Part shown: positions 1 to 6,377 of the stretch, one piece after another
How positions within the stretch are numbered: the first letter of the stretch is position 1
Layout: the number at the start of each line of letters is the position of its first letter
Assembly: GCA_017694275.1 (NCBI GenBank)
Contig: JADINB010000056.1
Span: 1-10,854, forward strand
Reading direction: 5' to 3'
Origin: Candidatus Egerieousia excrementavium
GTDB lineage: Bacteria > Bacteroidota > Bacteroidia > Bacteroidales > UBA932
Length of the DNA stretch: 10,854 bases
Program-made: the position numbers and the translations under genes
The notes under the pieces: model-generated
Told to the model about the DNA's origin: nothing
Databases searched by the model: none
The model's input: the letters and a program-made list of their open reading frames with translations, nothing else

Positions 1-2235
1 CGCGACAAACAGGACAAGAATGAACCCGCAGAGGGCGACGAACTTGTACTCGGCCAGGAAGTGGTGAACGGAGAGTTTACCTATGCCAACGAAAACTCCA
101 CCTATGTAGAGATGACAGGCACCCTCTCATACGAGTATACAGGACCTAATGACGGGCAGCGCTATTATGTGGAGGCCGACGTACGCTATGTAATCCATTT
201 GGGATATGCAAGCGGCAACCCCAACGACTATGATACCGACCGCAACTGCAATTATACATATACGGTAACCGTAAGGGGAATAAACGATATTGAAGTGGAA
301 GTTACGGCAGACCCGCAGGGGCCGGGAGAGGTTCGCCCGGGTGCTGAAGGCGATGTCATCTACAGCAGAGCCGGTGTCTATGAATTTGACGCCCACTACG
401 ACAGACGCCTGATAACAATAAACCTTTCTGAAATACCAGACGGGCAGACAGACCCCGATGCTGCCAACGGAGTTACATGGGGCGTACGCACCCCGTTCAG
501 CAACGGAATTTACGATTTGAACGCTCCTGATAATTTAAGCGGAATAGAGGATTACAAATGGGTGAAATTCGCCATTAACTCAGACTATGGCGTTGATGAT
601 GACAAATATGTAAAATACCCCGGAGACCAGAATTACGACGATCCGCGTATTGATGACGGCACAGACAATCAGCCTCCGGGAAGCAGCTACGGTTATAACG
701 GTGACTACAGCAACGCCCACCTTCTGGATGTACAGCAGTTTGTGGAGCGGATAAACGAGATGAAACAAGAGATGAAACAAGATCCGTACAAACCCACCAC
801 TGTGGCCGTTACCGTATTCATAGACGAATATGTCTATTACAGAGACCCTGTTACGTACACAGAAGACCTTTCGCTCTGGAAGTACAGCGTAGACCAGCCC
901 GACAGGATGATGTATATTTTCATAGTTCCCGGAGATTCTAAATACAGCCCCGACGGGGAGTCGCTTGTCATAAATTCCGTGCTTACCTTCAGGCAGAAGA
1001 GCCTGCGTACAATTTATGATGTAAACAATCCTGACCTGACCAGTGGCAATACCATAGATGGCCGCCAGGGGTTATGGGGGTTGGAGTCCATAATGGAAAC
1101 CGGGCGTCTTGAAACAGGAGGCTCAGAAATTGCCAATGGAGACAGCCGCAGCAACGGACGCCGCAACACCCTGCGCTGCATGCTTGGCCAGAGTTACAAC
1201 CGTACTCTGAAATGGAGCGAGGTCTTGAATACCTCTCACCATTATGCAATGAACGACGGCTATAAAAACGCCCTCTATGCCTGCCTTATGCGCAACAGAG
1301 ACCTTAACGGAGACAATATCGTACAGGCAAACGAAATCCGCTGGTACCTTGCATCCGTAAACCAGTTGGTAGACATTTATATAGGCGAATACGCCCTCGA
1401 CCGGGAAGCGTGGCTCTATCCAGAAAATCCAGCAGACCGCCCGGGTAGCAGAGACAACAGATGGCACTACACAACCAGTACATACATCAACGGCAACCCC
1501 GGCAACCCCGAGGTTTTATGGTCTGAAGAGGGAGCCTCTCTCGGCTCATACGGAGCATCCCAAAACAGTAACGGAAACCTTTATGCCTACAGATGCGTGC
1601 GCAATCTGGGTATTGCACTTGACAATCCCGACACCGAGCCTCTACCGCTCTATACCTCTACCTATATCGAGACAACTGGAGAATATCTGATAGACGTTAC
1701 CAGGCTGAACCCCAATTCGCGCCGCGAAAATTTTGAGTCTGGATACCTGCCGGAACACACCGACATTCAGATAAGCAACCTCCCCTATGCAAAATTCCTG
1801 GTACAGGGGGTAAACAGCGACTCTCCGACACCAGAATATGATCTCGAATCTCCTGCGCGCCCAAATTATGGCTATCTATATTTTACCAACGAACAGACAT
1901 GGGAAATGTGTCGGCAATATGAAGCCAACCTTCAGGCAGGCTACAGAATGCCGAATCTGAGAGAGTTGCTCATAATGCTCAACACATTGCCAGATGAAGC
2001 ATGGAAATTATATGAAAAGAGATGGAGTTTTGGATTAATATCGTACACTTACACAAAAAAAGCCATGTACATGTGCAAGACACAATTCTCACGCGCCGGA
2101 GAATCCCCTTTCAATGAACACGGTGAAATAAGGCTCTCTTTCAGGATGAATGCCGACAACAAGTCTATAGGCCTTCTGAATGACGCCAGAACTGAAGGAG
2201 GTTACATCCGCGCTGTCAAGGATGTAAGACAATGA
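1..2235 (+). CDS. DUF4906-type cell-surface protein, 5' end cut by window
   Basis: The frame is open from base 1 with no stop, so the true start, and any signal peptide or lipobox, lies upstream; 744 residues are visible before TGA at 2233. The product resembles the large Bacteroidales DUF4906 surface proteins, which occur near fimbrillin-like genes. It is rich in Tyr, Asn, Asp and Gly, with many short beta-like stretches. Around visible residues 431-462 it carries the family-typical passage NRDLNGDNIVQANE followed by IRWYLASVNQLVDIYIGE. The first part is an EF-hand-like loop with D434, N436, D438 and E445. Near the C-terminus, GYRMPNLREL resembles the RLPN-x-x-EL core of DUF1566/Fib_succ_major-like domains. 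A strong terminator follows, so it ends its transcription unit. The role in adhesion or on the surface is inferred from family resemblance; the ligand is unknown. Confidence 0.75.
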   Translation, partial: RDKQDKNEPAEGDELVLGQEVVNGEFTYANENSTYVEMTGTLSYEYTGPNDGQRYYVEADVRYVIHLGYASGNPNDYDTDRNCNYTYTVTVRGINDIEVEVTADPQGPGEVRPGAEGDVIYSRAGVYEFDAHYDRRLITINLSEIPDGQTDPDAANGVTWGVRTPFSNGIYDLNAPDNLSGIEDYKWVKFAINSDYGVDDDKYVKYPGDQNYDDPRIDDGTDNQPPGSSYGYNGDYSNAHLLDVQQFVERINEMKQEMKQDPYKPTTVAVTVFIDEYVYYRDPVTYTEDLSLWKYSVDQPDRMMYIFIVPGDSKYSPDGESLVINSVLTFRQKSLRTIYDVNNPDLTSGNTIDGRQGLWGLESIMETGRLETGGSEIANGDSRSNGRRNTLRCMLGQSYNRTLKWSEVLNTSHHYAMNDGYKNALYACLMRNRDLNGDNIVQANEIRWYLASVNQLVDIYIGEYALDREAWLYPENPADRPGSRDNRWHYTTSTYINGNPGNPEVLWSEEGASLGSYGASQNSNGNLYAYRCVRNLGIALDNPDTEPLPLYTSTYIETTGEYLIDVTRLNPNSRRENFESGYLPEHTDIQISNLPYAKFLVQGVNSDSPTPEYDLESPARPNYGYLYFTNEQTWEMCRQYEANLQAGYRMPNLRELLIMLNTLPDEAWKLYEKRWSFGLISYTYTKKAMYMCKTQFSRAGESPFNEHGEIRLSFRMNADNKSIGLLNDARTEGGYIRAVKDVRQ
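757..780 (+). repeat. Perfect 12-bp tandem duplication inside the DUF4906 gene
   Basis: The 12-mer GAGATGAAACAA occurs twice in direct succession (757-768 and 769-780). It encodes the doubled tetrapeptide EMKQ-EMKQ in a charged, probably helical stretch. Because 12 is a multiple of three, gain or loss of a copy would keep the reading frame. It may simply be a recent slippage product. Confidence 0.9.
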
Positions 2236-2289
2236 CAGCATAGCTGCAACTGTAATTCATTTACATTGACAGTTACTTTTCTTCGCTTC

Positions 2290-2323
2290 GAGGGAGTCTC
2301 CGTTTGGGTCTCCCTCATTTTTT
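2290..2323 (+). terminator. Rho-independent terminator after the DUF4906 gene
   Basis: GAGGGAG (2290-2296) pairs perfectly with CTCCCTC (2310-2316). A T-T mismatch and three inner pairs (one of them T-G) close a CGTTT loop. The stem is followed at once by A and six T (2318-2323). It lies 54 bases after the stop codon and before the promoter of the next gene, so it cleanly separates the two transcription units. Confidence 0.88.
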
Positions 2324-2345
2324 GGCTGCCCTGCAGGTCACACCC

Positions 2346-2375
2346 TTTGCAAAAGGGAAAAAATGGCTAAATTTG
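2346..2375 (+). promoter_or_regulatory. Bacteroidetes-type promoter for the phosphoesterase gene
   Basis: TTTG (2346-2349) lies 18 bases before TAAATTTG (2368-2375), an exact TAnnTTTG match for the -7 box. The spacing is slightly shorter than the usual 19-21. The predicted transcript start is around 2380, giving an untranslated leader of about 20 bases before the ATG at 2401. No clear Shine-Dalgarno sequence is present, as is usual in this phylum. The position directly after a terminator supports the call. Confidence 0.68.
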
Positions 2376-2400
2376 CTCTCCGACAATCTGAAAGCCATAT

Positions 2401-3711
2401 ATGATGAAAACACTTACAAGACTATTTGCAGCCGGTGCTCTTCTCTGCGCATCGGCAACAGTTTACGCAGGGCCGGACAAGCTGTACAGCATAACGGCCT
2501 GTCCCGGTGAAGATGCCTCTACGGAGATGAATATCAGCTGGGCGGCAGACACCTCACTCAAAAGGAGCGTTGTTGCATATACAGAGGCCAAAGATGTATC
2601 TCTAAAGAAAATAAGATATGCAAGACCGCTTGTAGAGTATTGCGACCTTTTCAAGGGCATCTATTCCAAAAACTCAAAAAACGAAGATTTTTACCAGGAT
2701 GTGGTATTCAACAAATGCGGAGCAGAGCTCAAAGGGCTTAAACCAGACAGGGAGTACATATACTGGGTTCTTCCAGGAGAAGATTCGCTTGCAGAGAGAG
2801 GCAGCCTTGAGCTTTCGCAGGCAAGACGCTTCAAGACGGCCGGAGCAAAAGAGTGGAGCATCTGCATAATATCTGACTTTCATGCATACGACCCGCTGCC
2901 CAAAAGGCTCGAGGCCGCTTCTGCAATGATAGACAAGATAATAGAATATGACAATGATATAGACTGGATTCTCCATCTGGGCGATGTATGCGCCTGGGGC
3001 GGAAGCTACTCCTTCTGGCAGAACCTTTACGAAAACAAACACTTTAAAAACTACATGTGGGCAGGGGTAAACGGCAACCACGACAACATGAGCCGCAAGT
3101 ACGAGCTTACCAACCGGTATTTCAAAAACGCAGGCTTCTACCCGCGCAACGGATACGAGGGAGAGGAGGGCGTATGCTACTTCTTCAAGTACGGCAACGC
3201 TCTCTTCATAATGCTCAACAACGAGAGCATGCGCGAAGAAGAGGGGCTGCAGGCCGCGCAGGAATGGGTAAGGGAGGTTATTGCAGAGAACCCGGCAGAC
3301 TATGTAGTCGTATGCGAACATTACCAGTGGTTTTTCGGGGCAGACGGCAGTACGTCGCAATATGGCCGCTGGAGTGAGCTTTTCGACGAATGCGGAGTAG
3401 ACCTCGCCCTTTCAGGGAACAACCACATCTATGTAAGGACAGACGCGCTGTACGGTGGCAGAGAGACAGACGGCACAAAGGGTACGGTATATATCCAGAG
3501 CCCCTCTTCAGACAATGAAAGGGGGCAGGAGAAGGTAAGCGGCGAGATTGAGCATAACAGCGGCATTATAAAGTTCAGATGGAACGAAGGGCCTGCCACA
3601 GTGGGAGGCATGCACATGAGTGCAGACAAGAAGATGCTTACTGTAAAGCTGCTCGACAGAGAGGGAAACATACTCGACAGTGTGAATGTTTTGGCAAAGA
3701 AGAAAAATTGA
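2401..3711 (+). CDS. Secreted calcineurin-like metallophosphoesterase
   Basis: A 436-residue protein. It begins with a Sec signal peptide (Lys/Arg near the start, hydrophobic core about 8-20, likely cleavage after VYA at 21-23), so it acts outside the cytoplasm, probably in the periplasm. Residues about 25-150 look like the Ig/FN3-like N-terminal domain found in purple-acid-phosphatase relatives. The catalytic domain follows with D159-x-H161, G194-D195, G225-N226-H227-D228, H307, and GNNH at 339-342. These match the phosphoesterase blocks DxH, GDxx, GNHD, H and GHxH. Two points stand out: the first His of GHxH is N340, and the Tyr that follows GD in true purple acid phosphatases is absent (A198 at that place). 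It is therefore a general dinuclear-metal phosphoesterase, not a classical purple enzyme. The substrate is unknown. The start could also be the second ATG at 2404. It is monocistronic, with its own promoter. Confidence 0.88.
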   Translation: MMKTLTRLFAAGALLCASATVYAGPDKLYSITACPGEDASTEMNISWAADTSLKRSVVAYTEAKDVSLKKIRYARPLVEYCDLFKGIYSKNSKNEDFYQDVVFNKCGAELKGLKPDREYIYWVLPGEDSLAERGSLELSQARRFKTAGAKEWSICIISDFHAYDPLPKRLEAASAMIDKIIEYDNDIDWILHLGDVCAWGGSYSFWQNLYENKHFKNYMWAGVNGNHDNMSRKYELTNRYFKNAGFYPRNGYEGEEGVCYFFKYGNALFIMLNNESMREEEGLQAAQEWVREVIAENPADYVVVCEHYQWFFGADGSTSQYGRWSELFDECGVDLALSGNNHIYVRTDALYGGRETDGTKGTVYIQSPSSDNERGQEKVSGEIEHNSGIIKFRWNEGPATVGGMHMSADKKMLTVKLLDREGNILDSVNVLAKKKN

Positions 3712-3721
3712 CATATCTTTG
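3690..3721 (+). promoter_or_regulatory. Bacteroidetes-type promoter for rplY-pth
   Basis: TTTG (3690-3693) lies exactly 20 bases before TATCTTTG (3714-3721), so both boxes and the spacing match the TTTG / TAnnTTTG consensus. The -33 box lies inside the 3' end of the phosphoesterase gene and the -7 box starts three bases after its stop codon. The expected transcript start is around 3725-3729, leaving a leader of about 75 bases before rplY. Confidence 0.78.
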
Positions 3722-3727
3722 CGCCCT

Positions 3728-3803
3728 ACAAAAAGTGCATCTTTTTTGGTGCAATGGGGTCCGGAAAATCCGGACTGAGTAACACGTTTTTTAGAATTAC
3801 ACA
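3728..3803 (+). promoter_or_regulatory. Structured 5' leader of rplY, candidate regulatory RNA
   Basis: Two hairpins are visible between the promoter and the L25 start. One pairs TGCATC (3736-3741) with GGTGCA (3748-3753) around a six-T loop. The other pairs GTCCGGA (3759-3765) perfectly with TCCGGAC (3769-3775) around AAA. The first competes with an alternative stem, AAAAAG (3730-3735) with CTTTTT (3741-3746). A T6 run at 3787-3792 lies 11 bases past the second stem, too far for a normal terminator. Ribosomal-protein genes are often autoregulated through such leaders, but I do not recognise a described class here, and the regulatory role is inference. Confidence 0.4.
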
Positions 3804-4391
3804 ATGGAAACAATCAAACTTAAAGGTACAGCCAGAACTATTGGCAACAAACAGAGCCTCAAGCAGCTCCGCCTTTCGGGGCAGGTTCCCTGCGTCATTT
3901 ACGGGCAGAATGTAGGAAACATCAACTTTTCTGTAAGCGAAAATGATCTCAAAAAGATCACACACACTCCCAAGTCATACATCATCAATATCGAGATAGA
4001 TTCAAAGGAGTATACATGCATTTTCCACGACATTCAGTATCATCCTGTAACAGACAAGGCCCTGCATGTAGACTTTCTGGCAATATCGCAGGTAAAACCT
4101 GTTGTAATAGATATTCCTGTCAGGATTACAGGTAATTCTGAGGGTGTAAGACAGGGTGGAAAGCTTATGGTATCGGCAAGGAAGCTCAAGGTTTCGGCTC
4201 CCATTGACAAGCTCCCCGACGAACTGGTCATAGACATCACCACATTGCAGCTCGGCAAGTCAATCCTTGCAGGCGACCTCTCATTCGACGGTCTCCAGAT
4301 TATCTCTCCCAAGAGTACAATCGTATGCGCAGTCAAGATGACACGTGCCGCTCTCGGTGCAGCCGCAGCCGCAGCTACGACAGAGAAATAA
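3804..4391 (+). CDS. rplY: 50S ribosomal protein L25 / general stress protein Ctc
   Basis: A 195-residue protein with the two-domain layout of the Ctc/TL5 form of L25. The 5S-rRNA-binding domain is at about 1-95, and a beta-rich C-terminal domain at about 98-180. Diagnostic stretches are GQVPCVIYG (26-34), the block ending in HP-VTDKALHVDF (80-91), and GVRQGGKL (114-121). In the family it binds 5S rRNA in the central protuberance of the large subunit. The tail (182-192) is very Ala-rich and low in complexity, a common kind of ending in this family. ATG at 3804 is the natural start because the protein aligns from METIKLKG. It leads an operon with pth, which begins 15 bases downstream, and is driven by the promoter at 3690-3721 through a leader with hairpins. 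Confidence 0.96.
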   Translation: METIKLKGTARTIGNKQSLKQLRLSGQVPCVIYGQNVGNINFSVSENDLKKITHTPKSYIINIEIDSKEYTCIFHDIQYHPVTDKALHVDFLAISQVKPVVIDIPVRITGNSEGVRQGGKLMVSARKLKVSAPIDKLPDELVIDITTLQLGKSILAGDLSFDGLQIISPKSTIVCAVKMTRAALGAAAAAATTEK

Positions 4392-4406
4392 TCCAACACA
4401 GAGGGT

Positions 4407-5024
4407 ATGGGCTATTTGATTGCCGGACTTGGAAATATCGGCGCAGAATATCAGAATACCCGCCACAACATAGGATTTATGGTGCTGGACTACCTTGCAA
4501 AGGAGTCCGGCACCAATTTTATTTCCTCCAGATATGCCTCAGTGGCGGAAATTTCAATAAAGGGGCGCAAGATAACGCTTATAAAGCCTTCCACCTACAT
4601 GAACCTGAGCGGGAAAGCGGTAAGTTACTGGCTCAGGGAAAAGAAAACCGAACGCGAGAACCTGCTTGTCATATCAGATGACCTGGCATTGCCATTTGGC
4701 ACGATAAGAATGCGCAAACAGGGCAGCGAAGGAGGCCACAACGGCCTTAAAAGCATTACCGAATCTCTGGGAGGGAACAATTATGCCCGGCTCAGGATTG
4801 GGATTGGAGACAATTTTTCCAGAGGAGGACAGATAAACTATGTTCTCGGTACATTCGGCGAAGAGGAACAGGCAGAACTCCAATTCATTATAGAAAGGGC
4901 GGCAAAGGCAATCGAAGCCTTTGTACTGTTGGGGCCAGACAGGGCTATGACCACCTGCAATGCCAGAAGCGCACAGCAGCCTGCTTCTGCACCTGGCGGA
5001 GAGAATCCCGGAAAATCAGCCTAA
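4407..5024 (+). CDS. pth: Peptidyl-tRNA hydrolase
   Basis: A 205-residue cytoplasmic enzyme that releases tRNA from peptidyl-tRNA dropped by ribosomes. The bacterial Pth signatures are all present: GLGN-x-G with N10, then TRHNIGF with the catalytic H20; KPSTYMNLSG with N66; SDDLALPFG with the catalytic-pair Asp D91; and GGHNGLKSI with N112, followed by RLRIGIG. The core ends around DRAM (178-181). About 20 Pro/Ala/Gly-rich residues follow (186-205), a longer tail than usual and probably disordered. The gene starts 15 bases after rplY, so the two are very likely co-transcribed. Its stop TAA (5022-5024) lies inside the convergent S4 gene: the two overlap tail to tail by 9 bases, with no terminator between them. 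Confidence 0.97.
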   Translation: MGYLIAGLGNIGAEYQNTRHNIGFMVLDYLAKESGTNFISSRYASVAEISIKGRKITLIKPSTYMNLSGKAVSYWLREKKTERENLLVISDDLALPFGTIRMRKQGSEGGHNGLKSITESLGGNNYARLRIGIGDNFSRGGQINYVLGTFGEEEQAELQFIIERAAKAIEAFVLLGPDRAMTTCNARSAQQPASAPGGENPGKSA

Positions 5025-5396
5025 ATTATCCAGAAGTCTGTCTATTTCGCGCCTCTCGCGCTTTGTAGGGCGTCCGCTGCCCCTGTCGCGTTTGAGAAAT
5101 ATGGTTTCATTAGGGGCAGAGAGTTTGTCAAGTTCATATTGAGGAGTTATATCCAGGGCATAGCCCGAAACCAGCTGTGCGCCCTGGCGCTTGTCAACCG
5201 GCTCCAGAACCTGATACTGGTAATGTACCGCCCCTTTCCTGACCTCTATCATATCTCCCTTCCTTATCTGTTTTGAAGATTTGGCAACAGTTCCTCCTAC
5301 CAGCACCTTGCCGGTCCTGCAGGCTTCGGCTGCATCGGAACGGGTCTTGAAGACCCTTATAGCCCATAAAAACTTGTCTATTCTTACCTCTTCCAT
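5016..5396 (-). CDS. hslR: S4-domain RNA-binding protein, Hsp15 (HslR) family
   Basis: A 126-residue protein. The S4 RNA-binding fold starts at once (RIDKFLWAIRVFKTR, 5-19) and includes GKVLVGG-x-VAKSSKQI-x-KGD to about residue 65. A basic, Arg-rich end (RDRGSGRPTKRERREIDRL, 103-121) resembles the C-terminus of E. coli Hsp15. In that family the protein binds stalled free 50S subunits that carry peptidyl-tRNA and helps recycle them. It is the last gene of the four-gene minus-strand operon, starting 9 bases after the stop of the isomerase-like gene. Its TGA lies within the last codons of pth on the other strand. The shared theme with Pth and L25 may be coincidence or a conserved neighbourhood. 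The family call is firm; the exact cellular role is by homology. Confidence 0.9.
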   Translation of the reverse strand: MEEVRIDKFLWAIRVFKTRSDAAEACRTGKVLVGGTVAKSSKQIRKGDMIEVRKGAVHYQYQVLEPVDKRQGAQLVSGYALDITPQYELDKLSAPNETIFLKRDRGSGRPTKRERREIDRLLDNLG

Positions 5397-5405
5397 AATT
5401 TTCCG

Positions 5406-6377
5406 TTAAGATTTACGGTGGTCATGGCCGTCATGCGTACACCCGTGGTCACCGCAGCCACATTCATGATGCCCGTGGCAATGCCCGTCTCCGGCCTCAT
5501 CATCTATATAACTGTCTTTTACCGGCTCATCAAGACGGGTCATGAAAATTTCAAGGAGCCTGACAGGTTGCCCGCCTGCAGGAACCAGCGCAAAGTCCTC
5601 CATGCTCTCAGGGATAAAGACCGTTTCCATATTAGCAACGGGATATTCCGCCCCATCGTTGGTTCTAATCAACGCCTGACCGCCAACGCAGACATAGATT
5701 ATGAAACTGCCGTATGCTGAGGGTTCTACCCTACTCTCCCTTGAAATATTCCTGAGGTTTACCACAAAATGGCAGTCGCCGACCTCGCTGTTCTCTCCGC
5801 TTACGGGCGAATAGTCCAGAATGTCCATTGCCTCGCCAAGTTCAGGAATCTGCTCCAGATGATATGTTACCGGAGAATTTCCGGCAATCTCCACAATTTT
5901 GAGCATGCCTTCGGCAGAAAAGGGCATTCCTCCCCTTACAAAGAGCGAATCACCCTCGTGCGGGACAAAGGAGTACATCCTGTCTCTCAATGTTCCCTCC
6001 ACAACCGCATTATAAAGCGTTTCTGCGCTCATCTGCTCCTTGAAGCCATAATAGACTCTGGCTCCGGGCCCGACATTTGAAAAGTACCACAGAAACGGGC
6101 GTCCCCATACCAGATAACGCTCACGGGCGGTAATATCATCGGGGCAGGCCATGACAGGAAGCGGCTGCTCCGCATCAATTACCCTTACCGTAACAGGAAG
6201 CTCTCCCCTGTAATACTCGAGAACCTTTGGCCCGAGCAAATCTGCAAGATAGGTCTCAATTACGTCATCCATGCTGTTTTCGGCCAGAAAACCGTTGGAG
6301 ATGACGCTGTCGCTGTCGAGAAGGGAATTTCCCTCCACGAACTTAAGCGGATATAACTTCTTTTTCTTTTTTTGCAT
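5406..6377 (-). CDS. Phosphomannose-isomerase-like cupin protein, zinc site lost, His/Cys-rich tail
   Basis: A 323-residue protein. Its frame follows the type I mannose-6-phosphate isomerases of Bacteroidetes: LYPLKF (8-13), SNGFLAENSMDDVIETYLADLLG (27-49), then IDAEQPL-PVMACPDD (67-81), WY (97-98), PGARVYYGF (104-112), FVPHEGDSLFV (137-147) and a C-terminal cupin half. Compared with the usual blocks QVHPDD, KTEMWY and AG-x-VHAIG, all four zinc ligands appear replaced (M76, C78, F95, F153). The chain ends in a tail with 8 His and 4 Cys within residues 299-320. The start is ATG at 6375-6377, followed by five Lys codons in an A-rich run; it overlaps the end of the CPBP gene by 35 bases. I expect a non-catalytic sugar- or metal-binding protein, but the function is unknown. 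The ligand losses rest on alignment from memory. Confidence 0.72.
   Translation of the reverse strand: MQKKKKKLYPLKFVEGNSLLDSDSVISNGFLAENSMDDVIETYLADLLGPKVLEYYRGELPVTVRVIDAEQPLPVMACPDDITARERYLVWGRPFLWYFSNVGPGARVYYGFKEQMSAETLYNAVVEGTLRDRMYSFVPHEGDSLFVRGGMPFSAEGMLKIVEIAGNSPVTYHLEQIPELGEAMDILDYSPVSGENSEVGDCHFVVNLRNISRESRVEPSAYGSFIIYVCVGGQALIRTNDGAEYPVANMETVFIPESMEDFALVPAGGQPVRLLEIFMTRLDEPVKDSYIDDEAGDGHCHGHHECGCGDHGCTHDGHDHRKS

Noticed and set aside
2248..2274. AACTGT/ACAGTT inverted repeat and nested TGTAA/TTACA stem after the DUF4906 stop
   Set aside because: The stems are short and AT-rich with a mismatch, and no T run follows directly. The strong hairpin at 2290-2316 already explains termination.
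2674..3360. A 228-codon open frame on the minus strand opposite the phosphoesterase gene
   Set aside because: The plus-strand gene has intact catalytic motifs and a signal peptide. The antisense product has no recognisable motif and a composition expected of a mirror frame.
3759..3792. GTCCGGA hairpin plus T6 run as an intrinsic terminator for the phosphoesterase gene
   Set aside because: The T run starts 11 bases after the stem, too far for a normal terminator. The hairpin is better described as part of the rplY leader.
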